Shown here piece after piece: positions 32,977 through 44,809 of a DNA stretch of 64,000 nucleotides. Position 1 is the stretch's first letter. Every line of letters begins with the position of its first letter. The position numbers were made by a program, and so were the translations under genes. Source of the stretch: Skeletonema tropicum (lineage: Eukaryota; Bacillariophyta; Thalassiosirophyceae; Thalassiosirales; Thalassiosiraceae); assembly GCA_037178625.1 (NCBI GenBank), contig CM074133.1, forward strand, positions 1,860,001-1,924,000, written 5' to 3'. The notes under the pieces were generated by a model. That model worked only from the letters and a program-made list of their open reading frames with translations. It searched no databases and was not told the origin of the DNA.

Positions 32977-33507
32977 TTACAGATACTCACTTGGCAACAT
33001 AAACGTACTCTCCGTCCCCTCCTTCTGCTTCCCCACAAACAACGTCCCCGTCAGCGGCATATGATCCCAATGCAACGACAACTCCACCTCCTTCCCCCGT
33101 AACTCGGCCCCCTGATCGACCAATCCATACTTGACAAACACATTCTTCTCATTCAACAGTTTCTTCTCCGGTGGATCCGTGTTTTCAATAATCCGATCCC
33201 AAAGTACTATTTGATTCTTGGGATTGGTATCCGTTTTGTAGGTGGCAATCACGTAAACGAACAGTTGTTTGATGTTCCAATGGAAGGCGGGGGTCATGTC
33301 GGCTTGGAGGTCGAAGCTGAGTAGGGCTCGATCGACGCCTCCGTGATTTTTGAGACTTTTCATATTGTTCAGTGCTAGTTTTTGGATGATTGGTTGATGG
33401 TGAGAGGTGTGGTTGAATTTGGAAAGTGCCGCGAGGATGGAGAGGCAGAGGAGGACGGTTAGGCCGAAGAAGACTACGGCGTTGAGGCGGACCCAGACTG
33501 TGTGCAT
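32977..33507 (-). CDS. SPCS3: Signal peptidase complex subunit 3 (SPC22/23)
   Basis: 176 residues from MHTVWVRLNAVV; an in-frame upstream ATG at 33552 would add 15 unlikely residues. One N-terminal membrane anchor (residues ~8-30) is followed by the luminal domain with the family strings ALLSFDLQADMTPAFHWN, KQLFVYVIATY, NQIVLWDRII and VELSLHWDHMPLTGTLFVG. SPC3 supports the catalytic SEC11 subunit in the ER membrane and is needed for signal peptide removal. The length is normal for the family, and no frame break is present. Confidence 0.92.
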   Translation of the reverse strand: MHTVWVRLNAVVFFGLTVLLCLSILAALSKFNHTSHHQPIIQKLALNNMKSLKNHGGVDRALLSFDLQADMTPAFHWNIKQLFVYVIATYKTDTNPKNQIVLWDRIIENTDPPEKKLLNEKNVFVKYGLVDQGAELRGKEVELSLHWDHMPLTGTLFVGKQKEGTESTFMLPSEYL

Positions 33508-34070
33508 GATGGATATGATGTGTGTTTTATTTGTTTTTTTTAAGTTGCGCACACAAGATGTGTGTGTATATAATTATTGTTGCTTCGTTATTGTTTCTGC
33601 TGCTGTTCAAGGAACTTCTTCACCCCTCACTGCTGATTTTTCGTATAAAGATGAGAAGATGTGATTGATTAATAATTGCGTAGCTTTAATGTGAATGGTA
33701 GGAGATGTATCAACCAACGATAGCTAGTGGTGGGCTGGGCTGGATACTATTTTTTGATATTTTGGTTTTGGAGGCCGGCGGTGAGTTGAGGTTTGAGGTG
33801 AGAGGGCATAGATCCCAGTAGTCGCTATTTATCAAGCAACAATAACAAATCATGTGGGCTCAATTTTGAAATAGCGATCATAGCTGAAGTCAAGCTTACG
33901 TGGAACTCATGAGAGGTTGTGACTTCCATCCGGGCGAAGATGGCCAACGAAAGAAGTGCATCACTGCTCACTGCATCCAATAACTAACAAGTTGCCGACG
34001 AGGAGGTGCCTGCATGCACCCAGTCAAGCAAATTAAAATTACCTGGGGTCAGCAATAGACGGTATTAACG
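33508..34070. promoter_or_regulatory. Divergent upstream region of SPC3 and stromal processing peptidase
   Basis: 563 bp between two head-to-head genes. No motif that I can name; no open frame of note. Confidence 0.4.
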
Positions 34071-37000
34071 ATGAAGTTTCAAGTAGCTGCTGGCATTCTC
34101 GCCACGGCCCTCTTCACCGGAGATGTTCACGCTTTCTCCTTTGTTCCGCAACGATCTAGCATCATCGCGGTAACACCATCCAATAAGGGGATCAGCAATA
34201 AGCATGTTGGCCGTACTCGTTCATCCTCTCTGGTAATGAAGGATGACAATAATAAATTCAGTTTTGCCAATCTATTCAGCGGAGAGGGAGCTGCATCCTC
34301 CCCCGCCGCAACACGTAGCCGAAGCTCGGCAACATTGGAACCTCATCCCAGTCAACGTGATCATATCAATCCATTGAATGCTCTCTACCCTCCCAACAAA
34401 AAGGCCATCGAGGAATCCGCCGCATCCTCCTCCTCCTCCTCACCACCACTGCCATTCCATCCAGCAGTTCAATCCGGAGTACTCTCCAATGGTTTCTCCT
34501 ACGTCTTCCTACCCAACCGCTCTCCACCCAATCGATTCGAGGCACATCTGCAAGTATTCAGTGGATCCTCCGATGAACTTGAACCCCAACAGGGCATTGC
34601 ACATCTCACCGAACACGTTGCCTACATGGGATCACGTAAGCGTGAACGTCTCTTTGGTACCGGAAGTCAAACCAACGCCTACACCGATTTCCATCACACG
34701 GTATTCTACGCGGCATGTCCCACCTACAGTCCCAACACTGGGTCCTTCGGGGGTGGTCCTCAACCCATGCTCCCCATGGCACTTGATGCATTATGTGATG
34801 TTATGGAGGCACGATGTGATCCCTCCCGTATCGAGAAGGAACGTCAGGCGGTCCTTTCGGAAATGACCATGGTGAACACTATTGAATATCGTGTCGAATG
34901 TCAAATATTGAGTACACTCCATCGTGAGAATCGATTGGCAAAGCGTTTCCCCATTGGCAAAGAAAGTTTGATCCAAAAGTGGAATAGGGATGATGTTAAG
35001 ACTTGGCATAGGACACATTATCGTCCGGATAATGTCTTGTTGTACGTTGTGGGTGATTTGGATCCGGAATATGTACAGCAAACGATTGAAGATAAGTTTG
35101 GACATTTGACTGCCGAGAAGCAGGGGAGTGAAATTGCCTTGCCCGAATTGAAGCCCGATGCGAGTGATTTGGCCGATGCTGTAGTGGGAGGGACGTTGAA
35201 ACAACAGCAGAGTTGGCATTATCCTCCCGTGAGGCATGACTTTTGTGTTGTGGAGGGTGTAAAGGATTTGTTGGATGATCAGACGGAATTTGTGGAAACT
35301 GGTGATTTGGAGGTGGTGGAAAAGAAGAGTGAGGATGATGAGTATGATATTCACTTGCAAAAACCATACTCGTTGGATGAGAAGGTGGAATTTTTGAAGG
35401 AGGCGGAGTTAACTCCTGGAAAGGTCATTCGGCCACACATTTTCAAGCATGAGTTGCTTCAAAATTTCTCTTTCCACCTCTTTGCAAAGAGACCTGTGGA
35501 ACCTATTAAGGATATGGAATCATTCCGTCGTAGTCTTGCTCGTAGGGTGTGTTTGGCGGCATTGCAGATTCGTCTTAATGTTGGTGGTAGGTCGGATGAC
35601 CCAGCCTTTACCTTTGTAGAGTTCAACCAATTGGATTCGGCACGTGAGGGATGTGCTGTCTGCAGTCTGGACATGACAGCTGACCCACCGCGGTGGAGGG
35701 AGGCTGTGTTGAAGTCTATTTCAGAAATTCGTAAATTGGGCATTCACGGTGTCACGCCTGGTGAAATGGAACGTTACGCCTCGGCTTTGTTGACCGATGC
35801 AGAGCAACTTGCCGCGCAGGGTGATATGATTAGTCACGGTGATCAATTGTCGTATTTGATGGAGACAGTGGCGAATGGGCATACCTTCATGAGTCCCGAG
35901 CAGAGTTATGCCATCACGGAGCAGGCGCTTTCGACATTGACGTTGGAAGAGGTGAATCGTGCAGCTGCTGAGTTGTGCTCTCACATTACTGGATTGAATG
36001 ATGGTGAATTGACATCAACTGGGAAAGTTGTTGCTGTAGCATGTACTCCCAAGGGTTCTGAAGATGGCGATGCTTCTTTTGTCGATGAAGATAAATTATG
36101 TCAGGCCATTCGCGACGCTTGCGCTATCGAAGTGGAGCCCGTCGAAGATGTTGTTGTGCCCCATACTCTTGTTACTCCCGAAGAACTTGAGGAGGCAATG
36201 AAGGCGAATCCTCCCAGTTGGGAACCAGGACAATTTTCGGATGGCACACCCAACACCCCCGCTGATCGTATCACTCGTCCTTTCACGCTTCGTCGTCTTA
36301 GCAACGGTATCCGTGTCGGCATCAACCAGAATCCTGCAGAGTCTCAGCGTGGTCACTTGCGTCTCGTAGCTCCCGGTGGACGCGATGCTGAGAGGCGGCT
36401 AGGATTCAAATCCGGAAGTCTCGCTGTCGGAGCCCGTGCCATGCAGGAGGGTGGGTCCTTTGGAAGCTTCTCTCGTGAGCAGGTAGAATTGTTCGCTGTT
36501 GATCACTTGATCATGGTGGAAATCAACTGTAATGAGGAGTCCCTCGTTATGGACTTTGTCTTCCCAACCACAAACGTTGGTAACAGTGGATATGGTGAAA
36601 ACATGAAATTGGGTATCACTGGAACAGGAGTCTGTTCTTCAGATTGTCCGTGAAATCTTAATTGACTTCAACTTGGGAAGAGGATGCGCTTGGCCGTAGT
36701 AAGTCAAGTTACAGAACCGGCTCATGAAAGTCTGGGAAAGAGTCTCGAAGGGGAAGAGTACTGAAATGATTATGGACGCTGTGACCTCTGGGGATGATCG
36801 TTTTTTGTCGATCGATGTTGATACTGTCAATGCTGTCACTCTCGAGGATGCGAAGAATGCTGTCATGTCCCAATTGAGGCCAAAGGACATCGAAATTTCA
36901 GTGTCTGGTGACTTTGTCGTCAGCGAAGTCATGGAGCAGATTCTTCAATACTTGGGAACTGTTCCTGCGGATACCAATGCAGAATATGAAGTTAAGGACG

Positions 37001-37779
37001 CAACAATGGAGTTTGATAGTGTGCCAAAGCTTGCGCCGGGCAATCACCTGGACTTGGAATTGGAAGACTCTGATCCTCGTGCTGTTGCATACGTGGCCGG
37101 AGCTGCACCTAATCAATGGGGTTTCCTTGCTGATGGAACATCAGTTGCACAAAGAGTCAGCGAGGCAGACAAGCGAGCGAGTGACTATGACAAACAACGG
37201 CGGGCACACCCATTGTTCGGCAACGCTGCTCTTTCCTTGATCTCTGAAATTGCAAATAGAAGACTGTTTAGCACAGTGAGAGAACGAAAACAACTTACCT
37301 ATGATGCAAACTTTTCTCTGACGGGATTTGAGCGTATGAAGGGAGGATGGTTCTTGGTCACGGTGACTGCTTCAAAGGAAAAGGCCCAGAGGGCATTAGA
37401 TGCATGCAAGGAAACCCTCGAGGCACTCCGAAAGTCCAATCCTATTTCTGTTGACAACTTGGAGTCGGCAAAGCGCGTCGTTTTGAACCGTCATGAGGGT
37501 GAGCTTCGCACGTCACAATATTGGGCTACAATAATGTCAGGTATCCAAGAAGAGAGTATTCCACTGAAAGGTCCTCTTTCTGTCACGGACTTCCACGCTG
37601 TTATTGAAGCCATGACTACAACAGATCTGCAGCTCGCTTTAGATTGCATGGGGTTAGATGAGAGTGAGCTTTACACTTGCATCGGAAAGACAGTGCAGCC
37701 TGAAGGGTTAGTAGTAGATGATATTGTCAAAGCAAGCCCAATGGCGGGAATGGGACGAGGAGGTGCATTGATGGGTTAA
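34071..37779 (+). CDS. SPP: Stromal processing peptidase (M16 metalloprotease, plastid); four +1 shifts
   Basis: The presequence is a textbook diatom plastid signal: MKFQVAAGILATALFTGDVH then AFSFVPQ. The M16 zinc site is HLTEH (residues 178-182), inverted HxxEH, with QTNAYTDFHHTVFYA and EKERQAVLSEM downstream; a second, catalytically silent M16 half follows, with LFSTVRERKQLTYDANFSLT. This enzyme removes transit peptides from imported proteins in the stroma. Between 36630 and 36760 the frame changes four times, each time by one extra base (near 36633, 36670, 36719 and 36753). The intervening pieces (VLQIVREILIDF, TWEEDALGRSKSSYR, AHESLGKSLEG) fit plant SPP well, so the gene is coding throughout. 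With four bases removed it is 1,234 residues. Confidence 0.9.
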
Positions 37780-37907
37780 GCTAAGATTGAGATTAATATA
37801 AAATTTCATTGTGAAATAGGGATTATTGCTTTTTATCGCGACAACTGTGCATTTCATGCAACTACTCCAGAGTCAGCGTTTGCTCGGTGCGACTTGTGCA
37901 TGATAGA

Positions 37908-39662
37908 TTAGTCCTTGCTCATAGACAAGGACGTGAGAGTACTGACCGAAGCGCTTAATGCGGCAAACATATCGTCTATTCCGTGATTTTCGCCAATCAA
38001 GGCAAGTATTTCAGGTAAGAGATGAAGTGGACAATCAATGTCAGAAAATAGTGAGCCATTGTTCTTTACTCCTTGCAGGCGATAATATTCTTCTCTTTGA
38101 GTGAGAAAGAGCTGAAAAATGATCACTTTCTTCCGTCCAGCCTCTTCAGGAGATGAAGATCTAGAGTTGACACCAAGTGCATCCTTCATGAGTTTGGCCG
38201 GAGGACTCCATTTACATGCGTCAAAATAACATACAATACCAGACTCGTCTCCGTCTTCGTCTTCGAACTCTACGTATGCGCTTTCACCGAATTTGATTTC
38301 CTCCAATGTATGATTCGATGCCAGTGTTTTGCTGATATTGGATATATTGCATACCAGCGAGAAGAACGACCCGTAGCCGCTTTCAGTAATTTCGTTGTCA
38401 GCCAAGTCGAGAAAGGACAAGGAAGTGTTCGCTCGTAGTGAGGTAGCAAGTATCGCAGCTCCTTCATCATCGATGCAGTTTGAACCAAGATAAAGTTTCT
38501 GTAGCATAGAATCTTCTTTTTGCAACAGTCGGGCTAGAGCAAGGCAACCATCAGAGTTGATCTTGTTGTTGTAGAGCGCTAATTCTTCGAGGTGCGTCGG
38601 AAATTGCTCATCATTTATTGTGACACGTTCTATATTCGCAGCTACTCAGGGACATGAATCGGACAAGGGCTCGAAGCCAATGCCAATCCAATCTCTTGTA
38701 GACCCTCGTCCTTTATCATTCTATTCCTGTCGAATGAAAGACATTCCAACGTTGATGCTCTCAAAACAGGCGCTAAACCTTGGATTCCTTCGACGTCTAA
38801 GCTCGTATCACCAAAATTGAGCACAGTTACAGATCTGTTTCTTTGCATCTCCATCGAGAGAAGAGAAGTGATTTTATTGGTGAGCGTAACTCCAGAAAAT
38901 TCTATGCATAGCAATTGGTTGTTGTTTCCAATGTAGCGTCCTAGTGTTCTCCAGCCCTCGTCTGTGAAGTGCTGTGTATACGAATGACACAAATGAAGCT
39001 CCGTGAATTTAGACGAATTGTTCTTAACGGAACTGAGGTCATCTTCTACCTCCGTTCTCCTGCAAAATTCGCAATTACAGAGGTTGTCGAGTCCAAAGGC
39101 AGTCCGATCAAAGTAGCTCAAAGTATTCAACCCACGGCCATACAAGCGACGCTCCTCATACGAACTGGAATCATCCGAGCTGAACTCCTCATTCTCATGC
39201 ACACCATAGCCATTGCCACCGGAGCCGGGTGGGTAGTAACTGGACTCATTCGGGCTGAACTCCTCACCATAGTCATTGCCTCTTTGATACCATTCGCGTT
39301 CTTGCTCGTCATCTCGCTCTTGCTCTTCCCAAAGAAGACGAAAGATTGACTCGGATTCTCCCATGGAATCATCATCGTCGTCGTCATTTCTTTGAGCAGC
39401 AGCTTGAAAATCCTCATAACTCATCGGCTCATCCTCGTCAAGCTCGATACCAAAATCATCCACGCAATCTTCCCCGTCTTCGACTGATAAATCATCACCT
39501 TGACATCTCGTAGGGCTCTTGGTATGTTTCTCTTACGGAATCGTATTCATCATGTTCGTCGTAGCTGCAGCCGCCGTCGCCGCAGGGCATTCCGAACGCT
39601 TCGAGATCGTCGCTCCCCATCGACATGGATGAGAATTCATCTTCGTCCTCGCTTCCGTACAT
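37908..39662 (-). CDS. Leucine-rich repeat protein (ribonuclease-inhibitor type)
   Basis: The likely start is MYGSEDEDEF at 39662. The N-terminal 130 residues are very acidic (DEDEF, RNDDDDDDSMG). The rest carries LRR units: LLCIEFSGVTLTNKI, VTVLNFGDTSLDVEGIQGL, LEELALYNNKINSDGCLAL, LQKLYLGSNCIDDEGAAIL and LSFLDLADNEITESGYG. These follow the RI-like L..N.I.D.G pattern of protein-binding scaffolds. One extra base lies at about 39500 (after YEMS, before GDDLSVEDGED) and a second break at 38608-38650 equals two extra bases or one missing. With these corrected the protein has about 583 residues. The gene converges with SPP and diverges from SMC5. The ligand is unknown. Confidence 0.75.
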
Positions 39663-39895
39663 CTTTAGGTAGAATTGTTTGTCGTTGTTCAAGGCAAGCG
39701 GCAATGTAGAACTCAGCAGCGCCTGTACGATAGCAGAGCCCAATGGCAGCGGCTTGATAGGATAGGCAACGCTGAGTGTCAAAAAGTGAGCCAAAAAATG
39801 CTCCAAGCATCCGGTAGTACTAATTCCGACACGTACGTAGAGACGCACTCAAAATCGTTCTGAGCATTATTCTTTAATCATCACAACATAACATC

Positions 39896-42800
39896 ATGAC
39901 CATGGAGATTGACCGCCCCTCCATCGAGGAGCGCAATCAACGCTACAAACCAGGCTCCATCAAGCGTGTTCAAACTGAAGAATTTTCTAACCTACGATGA
40001 TGTGGAATTCTTCCCCGGACCACGGTAAGTTGTTTTGTCCATTGTGATTTTCACTTGGTACATGTGCAGGTGTGCATTCCATTTTTTTTGGTTGAGATGC
40101 ACCGTCCCCCGGCATTGGTGCACAACTAACTCCATATATTCTACATCATCGCATACCCATCCAGACTGAATGTGGTAGTAGGCCCCAACGGAACAGGCAA
40201 ATCGACCATCCTCTGCGCCATCTGCCTCGGCCTGGGCGGTCAACCACCCCTCCTCGGCCGAGCCGACGATGCCCGCCTCTTCATCAAGCACGAAAAAGAT
40301 CAAGCCACCATTGAAATTGAACTGGCACCCCACAAGGCCGACGGGACCATTCACACCCTCAAACGAGTTATTGACCGCGATCGAGGAAGTGAGAATGGCA
40401 ATGGAAAGGGTGCCAGTGTCTACTACTGTCAATGGGACCAAAACTCCCCTCAAATCGGTAAAGGAGCTGGTGTCGGAAAAATACCACATTAACATTGACA
40501 ACCTGTGTACATTTCTACCGCAGGATAAGGTTGGCAACTTTTCTGGATTTGATAAACAGGCATTGTTACTCGAGACAGAGAAAGTCACTCTCGAAATCAC
40601 TGTATGATACGCATCAACTATTGATCCAATTGGAGAAGGAGTTGCAATCGAGTGGCAATGACGTCAAGTCGTTGGAGGAAAAGTTGAAGACGCTCAAGAA
40701 GCAGAATGAGCGGTTGGAACGTGAGAAGGAACTCATGGAAGAACGTCAGGGATTATTGGAGCGGATTGATTTGCTAAAGAAGAAGCGGGCAGTGGCTCTT
40801 GTTTGATATAAAGAGGGAGGAGGCCAAAGAGGCCAAGGAGAAGAGGGAGGAGTTGAAGAAGCAAAAGAGGGAGGCGGAGCGGAGTGTCCGTCCTATTCAG
40901 GAGGCGCATGCCGAGATGGAGGGGAAGGTGGTACAGATTCAGGCTACGACCCAGGCGTTGGATGTGAAGGCGAGGAGGGAGAAGAAGAATTATGAGGATT
41001 GCTTGGCCAAGATGGAGAATCATTCGGATAATATTGAAAGGGAGATTTCGGAATATCAAAGTATTGATGCGCAGCAGCGTCGGGCGCTTAAAGAATTGGA
41101 GAGGGAGCGTCGGCGATTGCAGGATGTGGAGGCGGAGGCTGACCAATTTCCATCTATGGAGGACATGGAGCGCACTATTTCTGACGCTCAGAGGGAGATG
41201 AGAGAGGTGAAGAGTGAGTTGGAAAGGGCAAAACGCAGTGTTGTGGAACTGAATAGTCAAATTCAAGGTGCACATGAGGATCACAACAGAGCATCGGAGA
41301 GGTTGGGGGGCGTTAAAGATGAGAAGCAGCGTCGGTTGAACAAATTGTTCTCCATCTTTAGGGGCTTGAAGGATGCCTACATGTTTGTAGACGGAAATAG
41401 GAAGGAATTCCGCAAGCCTGTACATGGGCCAATTGGTAAGTTTTTCTATCATGTGCTGCTTTTCCCGTACCAATTTCATTACTGAAACAAACTAAACATT
41501 ACCTTCTCTTGATAGCTGCCGAGGTTGAACCAAACAATCCGCTATATGCGTCATACCTTGAAAATCACGTGGCGTCAGCAACATGGAAATCGTTCGTGGT
41601 AGAATGCCAAGAAGATTACAACTACCTCTATCGTGAAGTGCGACAGAAGCGTAATATTCCGGTCAATGTTATTCTTGTTCCTAATGGAAGGCTTGAACCT
41701 ATCAGACGGATTTACTCTGATCAGAAATGGAGTGTGCTCCAGAGGGAGCATGGCTTCACCCATTACCTTGATGAAACATTCACCGCTATAGATCCGATTA
41801 AGCAAGCGTTGATCTCCAAGCACAATATTCATGGTGTATTGGTTGGCGGAGAGGCAGTGCAGGAGGCTTTGGACAGGAGAGATCTCGAAAACTTTATTTG
41901 TTCAAGGGAAAATGGCAACGGTCTCATGGCAGCTTGCTTTTTTTATACTTACCGAAATGCTTCGAAGAAGAAGCTTTACAATGTTTCGAGTTATTCTGGG
42001 TTACTTGGTACAGATACTCAGGACATTGGTGCGGCAAGGATTTTGCAGTTAGGAATGGATCCTCGCGTTAGGGAGCAATTGACACGAACCATCACCGATA
42101 CGACTGAAACAATTGAAAGGCTAACACCAGAAATGGACAATTTGAAGGCGGAGGTTGAGAGGATCAGTAAGTCGGGTCAACCAGTCAGCGCGCGACTCAG
42201 AGATGCAAAGAGGATCAAACAAGACTATCATAATTACAGGTCGAAGTTGAAGAATCAGAGGCAAAAGGTTTCGGATGCTGAGGAGAATGCAAACACGGAC
42301 AATGGCAGAGAGAAAGCAAAGAAGATTGCCCTAATCAAAAAGTTGATTCAAGCCAACGGCAAAGCAGGAGAAGACGCTCAAAAGGCTTACAGTGAAATGA
42401 TGAAGACCACGCGCGTCGCCACCGGTGTCAAAATGTCGCAGCACGGCTTGTCAGAGAGCCTCCGAAAGTTGAGGTAAGTTTTTTTGAGAACGTGTTGAGT
42501 GGCATCTGTTTCTATGCTTGTCTTAATCTGACACTGCATTCTTCCTTTTTATCCACTTTTTTGCAGTGATAAGCTTAGTGAAGCACAGGCAGCAACAGCT
42601 GAGCTTGTAAACCTATACAAGGCGGCTGACGCCGACTACAACGACAAGAAGGATACCGCCCGGAAGTTATTGAACAAAGCGGAAGAGATAGCTCCTAAAT
42701 CTTCGGAGGTTTACCAGCGCCTAAATGATGAGGATATGCCCACTGCTCTCGAAGATATCGATGATGCTATGGATGAGGACTGAGTCCAAGGTGAACTCCA

Positions 42801-43573
42801 TCACTGATAATCCTCACGTGATGCGCCAGTATGAAGAGAGGAAGAAGGAAATTGAGGATCTGGAAGAAAAGCTTGATAAAGAAGGAGGCCAGAAGGATTT
42901 GAAGAAGAAGCAGCTGGAGACGAAGCGCTCCATGTGGGAGTCGTCACTGAATAATATTGTCAACAAAGTGAACGAAAAATTCAGCACCTACATGAAGGAG
43001 GTTGGTTGCGCTGGTGAAATTCGTCTCTACACAGGAGGCAATGATGCAAGTGAGAATGAGGAGGGCGAGAATCTTCATTACAACTTCAAAGACTGGGGAG
43101 TTGAGATCATGGTAAAGTTCCGAGAAGCGTCAACCTTGCAGGTTCTTTCCGCGCAGACTCATTCCGGTGGAGAGCGTTCCGTCAGTACAATCATGTACCT
43201 GATGGGGCTTCAAAATCTCATGTCTAGTCCATTCCGCTGCGTTGATGAAATCAATCAAGGTCTCGATGAGAGAAATGAGCGTCTTGTATTCAAACGAATT
43301 GTCAACAATTCTACCCTGCCCGTCGACGAAGGTGAGGCTCCCAATGCTCATTGCGGGCAGTACTTCCTCATTACTCCCAAGTTGTTACCGAACTTGGAAG
43401 GCATGGAGAATGAAGAAATTACTGTTCTATTTGTGTTCAGTGGTCCATTCAACTTTGACAATTGCCTCGATTGGAATGTTGACAAATTCATTGCCGACAA
43501 GAAGAGGATTCTAGTGCAACGGACCCAAGTTGATACGGGAAATAGCCGTGGAAAGAAGCGGAGGTCTCGGTAG
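39896..43573 (+). CDS. SMC5: SMC5, structural maintenance of chromosomes protein 5 (4 exons); five +1 shifts
   Basis: Exons: 39896-40024, 40165-41435, 41516-42473, 42567-43573, all with GTAAGT donors. Key motifs: NFLTYDDVEFFPGPR, Walker A VVVGPNGTGKST, NLCTFLPQDKVGNFSGF (the SMC5 signature near the first head), long coiled coils, a hinge region near exon 3, and the C-terminal head with THSGGERSVSTIMYLMGLQ and Walker B region SSPFRCVDEINQGLD. SMC5-SMC6 is the DNA-repair and replication-fork SMC complex with SUMO ligase activity. The frame is interrupted at about 39971, 40427, 40584, 40801 and 42778, each time by one surplus base. Removing these five bases gives 1,119 residues in phase across all introns, a normal SMC5 length. 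Confidence 0.92.
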
Positions 43574-43980
43574 AGCCCCAGCCATCTCTTCGTATGTAGT
43601 ACTTGCAGTTGAGCAGTCATTTATATCTGCATCATAGTTATTGAATATTTTGATGCGTCTGTAGAAGAGTAACTGATCATAAATATGTTTTGAAGTCTAC
43701 TTACTGTCTACAGTTACTCACAGTTCTATCAAGTAGCAGGCAAGCGATAATCCGATGTACATCAGCAATCAGCAATTGTGTCAGTAAGTGTGGCGCTCAT
43801 TCAGAGCCAGAGAAAGGGGGCGCCGCCGAGCGAAATTCCGTTTGTGCCGTTACCTTTTCTCTTGACTCTTGACAATGATATTTTGTCCCGGTAGCACAAA
43901 GCACGTACTAAATCTTCATCAACATAGAAGTAATTTCCACTTGCCTCTAACCACAGTTTACTGCACAACAGATTGCAACA
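43574..43980. other. Intergenic region, promoter of CKS1
   Basis: About 400 bp between two plus-strand genes. A GC-rich patch (ggggcgccgccgagcg near 43816-43832) is the only notable feature. Confidence 0.4.
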
Positions 43981-44618
43981 ATGAGCGGTGCTTCTAGGAT
44001 TGAATACAGTGAGAAATATGCCGATGAGGAGAATGAATACAGGTAGGTTGAGAGCGCTCTTTTGAAAAGATGACAGGCCGGCCTATCGATGTGTACCAAC
44101 ATTGGATGCGAGAGCTGTACAATAGGTTCTTGCAGCAAATAGCATCTGATGCAAGATTATTATCATCTGCGTGATTGAGATAAATAACGAGGTGATATGC
44201 AATAGGCAAATTGTCTGATTTGGGTCTTTGTAATGTGATCGTGGGTGACAATGACAATCAGCAGGCAACATTTATTCTGCCAAATTCTCAATCCAACCAT
44301 ATCTGAAATCCTCTAACCTTTGTCATTCTCTGCACCACATCAAACAATTTTCCGTCACCAAACAGACATGTAATTCTCCCCAAAGAACTCGCAAAAACTC
44401 TCCCCAAAACACGCCTCCTCAGCGAAAACGAATGGCGATCCATCGGAGTACAACAATCCCGCGGCTGGCAACATTATGCCATCCACCGCCCCGAACCACA
44501 CATTTTGTTGTTCCGTCGTCCGCTTGGGACTGATCCTCAGACGGGGGCGATTGATCCGGAGTTGAAGAGGATTGCTTTGGAGGAATACAAGGGACAGTTT
44601 GGCTTGAGGGGACATTAA
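43981..44618 (+). CDS. CKS1: Cyclin-dependent kinase regulatory subunit CKS1 (2 exons)
   Basis: Exon 1 is 43981-44042 ([14 protein letters not shown]); the intron (44043-44365) starts GTAGGT and ends CAG; exon 2 is 44366-44618. The product has 104 residues with all family marks: [46 protein letters not shown]. The fold docks on CDK1 and reads phospho-Thr on cell-cycle substrates. After RRPLG there is a tail of about 27 residues ([14 protein letters not shown] onward). Exon 1 is too short, and exon 2 lacks a start codon near its 5' end, so ORF scans on the plus strand miss it; the minus-strand frame over exon 2 is a shadow. Confidence 0.95.
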
Positions 44619-44809
44619 ATTTTAGAAAAAAAACACAACATCATGAGACTACTGCATTTGCGTCCGGGGGGGAGGCTTGGATACACACAAACAACTATAT
44701 GCCGAATATGAATGCACGGTTGGTGACCTGGGGAATGATTGACATTGCATAAAAATATAAACAAACATTTGCTTGAAAATGTAGGCAAAGTTTGTGGTTA
44801 ATGTTATCA

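Noticed and set aside
44355..44615. 86-codon minus-strand frame
   Set aside because: It is the shadow of CKS1 exon 2 on the opposite strand.
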